The notes beneath the pieces are model-generated. The model searched no databases, was not told the DNA's origin, and saw only the letters and a program-made list of their open reading frames with translations. From assembly GCF_000422925.1 (NCBI RefSeq), contig NZ_KE383961.1:1-42034 (forward strand): DNA of 42,034 bases, read 5' to 3'. Position numbers and translations under genes: made by a program. Below, piece after piece: positions 25,910-34,728 of this stretch. Origin of the DNA: Paludibacterium yongneupense DSM 18731 (GTDB lineage Bacteria > Pseudomonadota > Gammaproteobacteria > Burkholderiales > Chromobacteriaceae). Position 1 is the stretch's first letter. The number at the start of each line of letters is the position of its first letter.

Positions 25910-26110
25910 ACTCTGGAGCTTGCGCACCAGCCAATGAGCGCCGCAGCAGGCTTCCATCACTATGCGGCAGGCCGAGTGATTGGCAAGGAAGCCGAGCAAA
26001 AGGGTACGATTAAACTGCTTCTTGAGAATGGGATGGCCGTGCTGGTCGTGTCCGATCAGGTGAAAGCTGTTCTTGCCGATATCCAGGCCGATGAGGGTGA
26101 CGGTTGCCAT
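25871..26110 (-). pseudogene. IS110-family transposase, N-terminal fragment fused to tRNA sequence
   Basis: The first about 72 codons of an IS110-type DEDD transposase: MATVTLIGLDIGKNSFHLIG contains the first catalytic Asp, and IVMEACCGAHWLVRKLQSFG the conserved Glu region. After FGH the frame runs straight into the reverse tRNA 3' half and ends 11 codons later. The family is normally over 300 residues, so more than three quarters is missing. GGAGGTG precedes the start. It cannot be an active transposase. Confidence 0.85.
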
Positions 26111-26168
26111 GATGCACCTCCGCTAAGATGAAAAAACAGCCTAGTAGGTTTGACGCCTGCTGGGCTGT

Positions 26169-26685
26169 TTAGGTCAGGCTGACCATCACATTAAATTCAG
26201 TACATGCCCGCTTGAGGGTCAAGCCCTTGGCCGCGTGGTATTGGTTAATCGTGGCGAACAGGGCTTCGGTCAGGCGGTGTTTCTCCAGCAGGTGGCGAAA
26301 GTGCAGTAGCGTGGTTTCATCAGGAACCGCGTCGATATTGATCAGTGCGAAATGCCGCATGGATGCAATCTCGTACAAGCTCTCTTCCATCGAAGGGGGC
26401 GGACAACGAATACCACTGTTGCAGGCAATAAATACGTAGCATGCTCGATAACGGATACGGACGCCGGCCATTACCCGCTTTGGGATAGAACGGTTCGATG
26501 GCTGCTTCGAGTTTGTCCCACGGCATGACCTTGCCCATTTCGGCGAGGAAGATTTCTCGACGGGTCTGTTTCTTCTTCGCGGTCTGTTCGAGATCGGTAA
26601 AGCTCAGTTGCTTGCTCATCGCCAGTCCTTGATGCGGTGGGATGATTGATTTTAACCGGAAGACCGGGACTTGTTCAGACCTTCC
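26169..26685 (-). mobile_element. IS5-family element remnant
   Basis: The transposase start is at 26619 ([20 protein letters not shown]), continuing in frame through [21 protein letters not shown] frameshift near 26395-26410 moves the reading into a second frame with [20 protein letters not shown] and [19 protein letters not shown]. The coding sequence breaks off at TLKR, replaced by non-homologous sequence at the junction with the IS110 fragment, so more than half the protein is lost. The terminal inverted repeat is intact (minus strand GGAAGGTCTGAACAAG, 26685-26670) and is followed by CTAG, a fitting IS5 target site. Confidence 0.85.
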
Positions 26686-26693
26686 CTAGCAGT

Positions 26694-27935
26694 TCATTGC
26701 CGCGCTGAGACTCGATTAAACAAGAGAGTGAGCAATACTCCAAGCCCAGCCGCGCCAGCGAGCACGCCCCACACCTCGATCCTATTCATATCGCTCATCG
26801 CTAGCCAACTACCTACGTAGTTGCCGAGGCCTCCGCCAAGCCCCCATGAGAGGCTGATTGCGCCAAAAAATGTCGCCTGCTTTCCGTCATGAGCCAGATC
26901 GGCGGTGATCGACTCGATGGCAGGCAGGATGAGTGTTTCGACCAACGTATAGAGAGCAATAACCATCAGTAGCCAGGTCAAGCCTTTACCAAATCCAGCT
27001 ACCGAGTACAGACCCATTAGCGCGATATAGCAGCCGAGCAAAACACCGTGCTTTGATACCCACTTGAAGATCACAAGGGACAGACCGACAAACAGCAACC
27101 CAGCGATGCCATTCGTAACGAATACCGCACTGGCACCGACTTCTGACCCGGCCAGTTTGGTTGCCATCAGCGGAAATAGCACAAACAACTGGGAAAACAG
27201 GAACCACCAAGCGAACGTGGCAAATAAAAACAACAGAAATACTTTGTCTTGGAAAACGGCTTTCCAGCTATCAATGATCGAGGAGCGGCTGACGTACAAT
27301 CGGTCGAAGTGGCCGAAGCGAATGCACCCAAGAGCCAAACTCGCGAAAAAAACACTACTTGCATAGAAGGGCGCGACCGGATTGAAGAACAGTAGTGCAG
27401 CGCCTAGCATGGGGCCAACGACCACCCCCAGATTCAGCAGTAGGTTGTTGAGCACAAAGATTCTTACTACGATCTGTGGTGGTTGACGTCCAAAGATGCC
27501 GTAGACTGCAGATTCGTATAAAGCGGTTCCCAGGCCTATAGCCAAGGTAGTCAGCGCGATCAGAGCGGGACCGGAAATAATGGCGAAGTAAAGAAAGCCT
27601 AGCGCCCGCAGCGCTAGGCCCAGCACCATCAGTGTTCGAAAACCAAAGCGGTCAGCTAGGGGGCCGGTAACGATAGGTAATACCCGCCCGGCAACGAGGT
27701 GAATGGTGAGAACCGTTCCGATCTCGGCAGAGGAAAACTTGAGATGCTGCGCCATGTACACGGCCATGAGGGGGAAAGCCGTGAACGTGGAGACGTTCAT
27801 GAAAAATTGTCCGAGCAGTAGAATTCGAACCTCCCGCGATACCGTTAGGATATCGGCCAGAAGATTACGTAGAATGCCCTTTTGTTCTGAGACTGTTTGG
27901 TTTTGATCGTGCCCTTCAGGCAGGTCATTCGTCAT
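26694..27935 (-). CDS. MFS transporter, probable efflux type
   Basis: A 413-residue major facilitator with about twelve hydrophobic segments and a central cytoplasmic loop (residues about 205-225). The family motif between TM2 and TM3 is GPLADRFGFRTLMVLG. An N-terminal hydrophilic stretch of about 30 residues precedes TM1. AGGAG lies about six bases before the ATG at 27935. It resembles drug or metabolite exporters, but the substrate is unknown. It is the only complete gene in the island, sits 4 bp from the IS5 target site, and is clearly less GC-rich than the surrounding chromosome, suggesting acquisition. Confidence 0.85.
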   Translation of the reverse strand: MTNDLPEGHDQNQTVSEQKGILRNLLADILTVSREVRILLLGQFFMNVSTFTAFPLMAVYMAQHLKFSSAEIGTVLTIHLVAGRVLPIVTGPLADRFGFRTLMVLGLALRALGFLYFAIISGPALIALTTLAIGLGTALYESAVYGIFGRQPPQIVVRIFVLNNLLLNLGVVVGPMLGAALLFFNPVAPFYASSVFFASLALGCIRFGHFDRLYVSRSSIIDSWKAVFQDKVFLLFLFATFAWWFLFSQLFVLFPLMATKLAGSEVGASAVFVTNGIAGLLFVGLSLVIFKWVSKHGVLLGCYIALMGLYSVAGFGKGLTWLLMVIALYTLVETLILPAIESITADLAHDGKQATFFGAISLSWGLGGGLGNYVGSWLAMSDMNRIEVWGVLAGAAGLGVLLTLLFNRVSARQ

Positions 27936-28169
27936 GAATTCTCCTATGGAACCCCTTCCCTTACTCTATTGATTCTGGGTTATCCAGAGAGGGAGATAAA
28001 TGTTCAATTTTTGCACAGACGTCGGCCTCACCTAGCGTCTTTCACTCCGCCCGAACACGAAGATCACTGGGGTTTTGAGTCTGCTTACGACCAACAGCCG
28101 TCGGTAACGATATGACCGCTTCAGCCGAGAGTAGACCTTGGATCCGTCTATGGTCAATGTCCGTTCGCC

Positions 28170-29091
28170 ATGTACGCCCGGGGTATGACCGTCCGTGAAA
28201 TTCAGGGCTTTCTGCAGGAGCAGTATGGCACCACCGTGTCGCCGGACTTCATCAGTTCGGTTACCGAAGAGGTGATGGCCGAAGTCGTTGCCTGGTAGTC
28301 GCGTCCGCTCGACATTCTTTACCCCGTCGTGTTCTTCGATGCGCTGCGGGTCAAAATCCGCGAGGATGCCGTTGTGCGCAACAAAGCCGTTTATTTGGCG
28401 CTGGGCGTGCGGACCGATGGTTCCCGCGACATTCTCGGTCTCTGGATCGAAGGCACTGAGGGCGCCAAATTCTGGATGAAGGTCTTCAACGACCTCAAGA
28501 CGCGCGGCGTCAACGACATCCTGATTGCCGTCACCAACGGTCTCAAGGGCATGCCGGAGGCGCTGGCCGCCGTCTTCCCTGCGACCACGTTGCAGACATG
28601 CATCGTCCATCTGATCCGCAACAGCCTCGACTACGCGAGCTGGAAAGACCGGAAAGCGTTGGCCGTCGCCATTCGCCCGATCTAAACCGCCCCGAGCGCG
28701 GAAGCGGCCGAGGCGGAACTGGAGGCCTTCAGTGAAGGCGAGTGGGGACAGAAATTCGGACAGGCCCCCCTGGCGTAGCGCCTGGGATCGCGTCATCCCG
28801 TTCTTCGCGTTCCCGCCGACGGTGCGCAAGGTGATTTACACGACCAATGCGATCGAGAACGTCAACACGCAATTACGCAAGATCATCAGAACCCGGGGGC
28901 ACTTCCCGAACGATGAAGCGGCCACGAAGCTGATCTGGCTGGCCCTGCGCAACATCACCGCCAACTGGAGCCGTGCGGCGCATGACTGGAAGACAGCCAT
29001 GAACCAATTCGCTATCCTTTACGGTGATCGTTTCATTCAGCATCACGTGTGAAATTCAATTCGCCCTAAACACGGAAATGCTGACACCCCC
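28170..29091 (+). mobile_element. IS256-family element, decayed transposase
   Basis: Mutator-type transposase remnant. It starts within the protein ([20 protein letters not shown]), so roughly the first 100 residues and the left end are missing. VVFFDALRVKIRED carries one of the catalytic Asp residues and ILIAVTNGLKGMPEAL another. Lesions: in-frame TAG at 28296-28298, in-frame TAA at 28683-28685, and a frameshift between about 28755 and 28790. The C-terminus is then readable (YTTNAIENVNTQLRKIIRTR, GHFPNDEAATKL) to the stop at 29050-29052. The right end near 29075-29091 (GGAAATGCTGACACCCC) resembles IS256-family termini. Confidence 0.87.
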
Positions 29092-29600
29092 TGAGGGATG
29101 TCGTTCTCAAAACACTCGTTTCGAGCGGCGTGATCGTGACTGTCGATGAAAGCAGCATTCACGATTCCGAGGAAGAGAGGTTCGTCCGGCTCAACCTCAG
29201 CAACGTGAACACCGTTGCTAGACAACGCCATCGTACGGCGACCTCACAACCCCTTGATCGTAAGTCATTGACGCCGAAACCAATTATTCCATAGCCAATC
29301 GTCTTGTCATTCGTCTCTTCGAGCGTAATGGCTGATGCCACAGATCGAATGCAGCTTGATGGTAAATTTACCGTGGGTCGTCTGAGGGGCATCAACCTGG
29401 TATCCGTCAATCACGACCTGACACAGGTTGATGGAGATCACGCGGCCTGTCGTGAAAAGCATAGACCCAACCTCTGTCTGGGTGCCGATGGTAAATGTCA
29501 TTGGCTGTGCCGTTTTGAGGTCATGGTAGAACTTCAGGGGCTTGTAGATTTTTTTGAGAAAGGGTCCAACTACCTTTACGACTGCGATCAAATCAGCCAT
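29092..29600 (-). pseudogene. Broken hypothetical gene cut by the IS256 remnant
   Basis: Reads MADLIAVVKVVGPFLKKIYK from 29600 with a good GGAGGG site upstream, continues to about THGKFTIKLHSI near 29340, then needs two frame changes. One goes into a stretch VASAITLEETNDKTIGYG and the next into GVHVAEVEPDEPLFLGIVNA and DSHDHAARNECFENDIPQG, which runs directly into the IS256 end at 29091. The three pieces together look like one acidic protein that was disrupted. Low GC fits the island. Family not recognised; the exact frameshift positions are estimates. Confidence 0.5.
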
Positions 29601-29740
29601 CCCACCCTCCATCTCCGAAGGCACTCGGACTTTATTTCTATCACGAAATTAAACAGCAAAGATGAGCACGTGACCTGAACAAACCATTCGAAATACCACC
29701 CATCGCCTACCAGATGCCTACCAGCTAAAAAAACGCAATG

Positions 29741-29771
29741 AAAAACGGCCTGCAATCGCTTGCAAGCCGTT
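29741..29771 (-). terminator. Terminator of the intact tRNA gene
   Basis: A 12-bp stem with one mismatch (29744-29755 with 29760-29771, loop TCGC) immediately downstream of the tRNA, followed by T residues on the minus strand. A tandem repeat GCCTACCAG (29705-29713 and 29716-29724) lies just beyond. Confidence 0.8.
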
Positions 29772-29778
29772 GTTTTAC

Positions 29779-29855
29779 TGGTGGGCCCTATCGGACTTGA
29801 ACCGATGACCAAAGGATTATGAGTCCTCTGCTCTAACCAACTGAGCTAAAGGCCC
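29779..29855 (-). tRNA. tRNA with CAT anticodon, probably tRNA-Ile2 (lysidine), otherwise tRNA-Met
   Basis: A 77-nt cloverleaf with encoded CCA. The acceptor stem begins GGGCCTT and pairs with AGGGCCC (one G-T); the D arm is AGCTCAGTTGGTTAGAGC, the anticodon loop CTCATAA, the T arm TCGG/CCGA around TTCAAGT. The C4-G69 and C5-G68 pairs and the TTTGGTC and GGTTCAAGTCC stretches resemble E. coli tRNA-Ile2(CAU), whose C34 is converted to lysidine by TilS, more than the elongator Met tRNA. Its 3' end is the apparent insertion site of the island below it. Confidence 0.85.
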
Positions 29856-29876
29856 TGAGCTGCGCATTATATCAAA

Positions 29877-31811
<1,935 letters not shown>

Positions 31812-31888
31812 TTCGCTTCCTGCTTGAAAAAATGCCGAAAAAAACAGTTAAGTATATCACCAAGGCGCGAGTCCTGTCTGGCCGGTAG

Positions 31889-33649
31889 TCAACCCGGCCT
31901 GACCAGCAGCTCGCGCATGAGATGCGATTCCTCCGGACTCAGCCGCTCGCTGCGTGACTTCTGGATCAACCGCCCCAATTCGGCCGCGCGAATGAGTTGC
32001 AGCAAACGCTGGTTTCCGTCGCGAAACTGATTGCGGTCGTCCTCGTCGGGCGAGGCGAACTCCTCCGGGTCCTGCATGGCCTGCTGCAGCACACTATCGA
32101 CCAACCCCTCGTACGGGGTTCCGCGAATGCACTCGACCAGTTGGGCCGTTGTCGGCGCTTCGCTCTGCTGGGCGCGTTCCGCCAGCATGGCAAAGCAGGC
32201 CAGTTCATCCGACAAAGTCAGACTATCCGGCATTTCGACATCGTTGGCCCACGTGGGGTTCATCAGCAACCACTTCACTTGCTTGCGGATGATCGACGTA
32301 TTGACCTGCCGGTTGGACTCCTCCGGCAGACGGTACTCGCGCCGCCCCTTGCGCTCCGGTTTCTTCAGGCCCACCAGTCTGTCGAAGTCATCGACATCCA
32401 CGCCGGCCAGTTCGGCCAGCCTTTTTTTGATGATGAAGCCCAGCGCCGGAGCGCCTATTTGCGCCAGCAGGGGGGCCGACTGACGAATCAGATCGGCCTT
32501 CCCCTCCGGCGTGTCCAGCTCCACGCGCCGCGTCAGCTCGCGTGTGAAATACGACGACAGCGGCAGGCTCTGCTGCTCGAGAAGTGTCTCGAACGCTTCG
32601 CTGCCGCTGGCGCGGATATAACTGTCCGGATCGTGTTCTTCCGGGAGAAACAAAAAATGCAATGACTTGCCGTCGACCAGCTGCGGCAGGCTGTTTTCCA
32701 GCGCCCGCCACGCGGCTTTCTGCCCGGCGCTATCGCCGTCGAAACAAAAATAGACATGATCGGCGTGACGCATCAGCTTGCGCACGTGCTCGCCGCTGGT
32801 CGAGGTTCCGAGCGTGGCCACGGCGTACTCGATACCGAACTGGGCCAATGCCACCACGTCCATATACCCTTCGACCACCAGCACGCGATTCTTGGCCCGA
32901 ATCGCCTGGCGCGCCTCGTACAGCCCGTACAACTCGCGGCCCTTCTCGAACAGCGGCGTCTCCGGAGAGTTCAGGTACTTCGGTTCGCCCTTGCCCAGCA
33001 CGCGACCACCGAAGCCGATGATGGCCCCGCGCTGGTTGCGGATAGGGAACATCACCCGCTCGCGAAAGCGGTCGTAGCGGCGGCCTTCTTCGTTGACGAT
33101 GACCAGCCCGCCTTCGACCAGCAAGGCATCGTCATAGTTGTCGAAAGCCGCCTCCAGGTTCTGCCACTGCCCGGGCGCAAAACCCAGTCCAAAGCGTGCG
33201 GCGATTTCGCCACTCAGCCCGCGCCCCTTGAGGTAGCCGATCGCATCGACCGCGCTCTTCAGCTGCTGCTTGTAATAGTCCGCCGCCCGCTGCATCGCCT
33301 GTTCCAGCGACATCTTGCGCTCGCGCGCCTGGCGCTCTTCGGCCGGTTGCCGACCGACCGATTCGGGCACCTGCATGCCAATGCCTTCGGCCAGCAGCTT
33401 GACGGCTTCGACGAAGCCCAGCCCCTGATATTCCATGACGAAGCCGATGGCCGAGCCGTGGGCGCCGCAGCCGAAGCAGTGATAGAACTGCTTGCTCGGA
33501 CTGACGGTGAACGAAGGCGACTTTTCTTTGTGAAACGGGCAACAAGCCAGATAGTTCTGCCCGCCGCGCTTGAGCGGGACGTAACGGTCCACCACGTCGA
33601 CGATATCGACGCGGGTCAGCAGTTGATCGACGAAATCCTGGGGAATCAT
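31889..33649 (-). CDS. dnaG: DNA primase
   Basis: A 586-residue replicative primase. The N-terminal CHC2 zinc finger is clear (CCPFHKEKSPSFTVSPSK, then FYHCFGCGAHG), followed by the TOPRIM catalytic core (VVEGYMDVVALAQFG for the Glu, then YFCFDGDSAGQKAAWRAL for the DxD region) and the C-terminal DnaB-interacting helical domain. It starts MIPQDFVDQLLTRVDIVDVV, as usual. It is 24 bp behind yqeY and 77 bp ahead of rpoD in the macromolecular synthesis operon. Confidence 0.98.
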   Translation of the reverse strand: MIPQDFVDQLLTRVDIVDVVDRYVPLKRGGQNYLACCPFHKEKSPSFTVSPSKQFYHCFGCGAHGSAIGFVMEYQGLGFVEAVKLLAEGIGMQVPESVGRQPAEERQARERKMSLEQAMQRAADYYKQQLKSAVDAIGYLKGRGLSGEIAARFGLGFAPGQWQNLEAAFDNYDDALLVEGGLVIVNEEGRRYDRFRERVMFPIRNQRGAIIGFGGRVLGKGEPKYLNSPETPLFEKGRELYGLYEARQAIRAKNRVLVVEGYMDVVALAQFGIEYAVATLGTSTSGEHVRKLMRHADHVYFCFDGDSAGQKAAWRALENSLPQLVDGKSLHFLFLPEEHDPDSYIRASGSEAFETLLEQQSLPLSSYFTRELTRRVELDTPEGKADLIRQSAPLLAQIGAPALGFIIKKRLAELAGVDVDDFDRLVGLKKPERKGRREYRLPEESNRQVNTSIIRKQVKWLLMNPTWANDVEMPDSLTLSDELACFAMLAERAQQSEAPTTAQLVECIRGTPYEGLVDSVLQQAMQDPEEFASPDEDDRNQFRDGNQRLLQLIRAAELGRLIQKSRSERLSPEESHLMRELLVRPG

Positions 33650-33673
33650 CGCTTGCCGACGGCGAACAAACGC

Positions 33674-34132
33674 TCAGGCTGCAAAATGCGCCTTGATGCG
33701 GGCGCTGACCACCGTCATATCGGCGCGGCCGGCCATTTGCGGCTTGAGCAGTCCCATCACCTTGCCCATGTCGCGGGCCGAGGCGGCACCGGTGGCGGCA
33801 CCGGTGGCGGCAACGGCGGCGGCGATGAGGTCGTCGATTTCGCTCTCGGTCAGTTGCTGCGGCAAATAGGCCATCAGCACATCCATTTCGAACGATTCCT
33901 TGTCGGCCAGATCCTGGCGCTTGGCTGCCAGATACTGCGACACCGAATCGCGGCGCTGCTTGAGCATTTTGTCGATGACGGCGACGACGCCCGCGTCGTC
34001 CAGTTCGATCCGCTCGTCGACTTCGCGCTGCTTGATGGCGGCGAGAAGGAGGCGAATGGCGGACAGGCGAGCGCTATCGCGCGCCTTCATGGCGACTTTC
34101 ATGTCGTCGGAGATTCGAATTTTCAGGCTCAT
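33674..34132 (-). CDS. yqeY: GatB/YqeY-domain protein
   Basis: A 152-residue YqeY-family protein, resembling the tail domain of the amidotransferase subunit GatB and often found between rpsU and dnaG. Motifs: MKVAMKARDSARLSAIRLLL, KMLKQRRDSV and ARDMGKVMGLLKPQMAGRAD. The start at 34132 (MSLKIRISDDMK) is the family norm. A tRNA-related role is proposed for the family from the GatB similarity, not proved. It contains a 12-bp tandem repeat near residue 110 that encodes an AATG-type repeat. Confidence 0.92.
   Translation of the reverse strand: MSLKIRISDDMKVAMKARDSARLSAIRLLLAAIKQREVDERIELDDAGVVAVIDKMLKQRRDSVSQYLAAKRQDLADKESFEMDVLMAYLPQQLTESEIDDLIAAAVAATGAATGAASARDMGKVMGLLKPQMAGRADMTVVSARIKAHFAA
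33783..33818. repeat. 12-bp tandem repeat inside yqeY
   Basis: GGCGGCACCGGT occurs at 33783-33794 and 33795-33806, followed by the variant GGCGGCAACGGC at 33807-33818. It is in frame and adds an Ala-Ala-Thr-Gly type unit to the protein just before the DMGKVM motif. Confidence 0.85.
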
Positions 34133-34170
34133 GTCGGACTCGCAACGGTAATTCGGAACGTACAAACGGC

Positions 34171-34194
34171 AAAACCGCAGGGTTAACCTGCGGT
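34171..34194 (-). terminator. Intrinsic terminator/attenuator between rpsU and yqeY
   Basis: ACCGCAGG (34174-34181) pairs with CCTGCGGT (34187-34194) around a 5-nt loop, followed by TTTT on the minus strand. A partial terminator at this point is a known feature of the E. coli operon, giving more S21 than primase. Confidence 0.88.
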
Positions 34195-34223
34195 CATGCT
34201 CGATTGCCGGAGTGACGAAGCGT

Positions 34224-34436
34224 TTAGTAGAGCTTCGGCGGCAGCATTTGGCTGCGGATGCGCTTGTAGTGGCGCTTCACGGCGGCAGCGTGCTTGCGCT
34301 TGCGTTCGGTAGTCGGCTTTTCGTAGAACTCGCGGGCACGCAGTTCAGTCAGCAGGCCGGTCTTTTCGACGGCGCGCTTGAAACGACGCATTGCGACTTC
34401 GAACGGTTCATTCTCTTTAACGCGAATATGAGGCAT
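34224..34436 (-). CDS. rpsU: 30S ribosomal protein S21
   Basis: The 70-residue small-subunit protein S21: [20 protein letters not shown], with the basic C-terminal helix [16 protein letters not shown]. Length and sequence are standard. AAGGA lies upstream of the ATG. It heads the rpsU-yqeY-dnaG-rpoD operon. The 292-bp spacer upstream to the spoT end carries the operon promoter region; TGTTAAAAT on the minus strand near 34490 resembles an extended -10. Confidence 0.98.
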   Translation of the reverse strand: MPHIRVKENEPFEVAMRRFKRAVEKTGLLTELRAREFYEKPTTERKRKHAAAVKRHYKRIRSQMLPPKLY

Positions 34437-34728
34437 TTACGTGTATATCCTTAACCTTGAAAGCTGATCGCTTGGTAAACGTTTATTTTAACAATACTAC
34501 GAGCTTTTAAAAAGCTGATACGACTCACCGTTCCGGGCTTGCGCCACGGTACCGGCTACGGAATCACCCCCTCGGTGTCGGATAACGGACTGCGAAATAA
34601 GCGCCTGGCACAAGCCAAGCGAGGCGACACTGTACAACGAAGCCGGGCCGCTGTCGAGAGAAACGACGCACCCCCTGCCATCGCCGTGGCGCAAAGGCCG
34701 CACTTTTGCAGCCATTTTACAACAGCGC

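Larger units (their letters stand above)
25858..29813. mobile_element. Degenerate tRNA-associated island
   Basis: About 3.9 kb bounded by two direct copies of the tRNA 3' half plus terminator, containing IS110, IS5 and IS256 remnants, an MFS gene and a broken gene, all lower in GC than the flanks. No integrase is present, so the original element type is unknown; deletion by the insertion sequences is likely. Confidence 0.65.
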
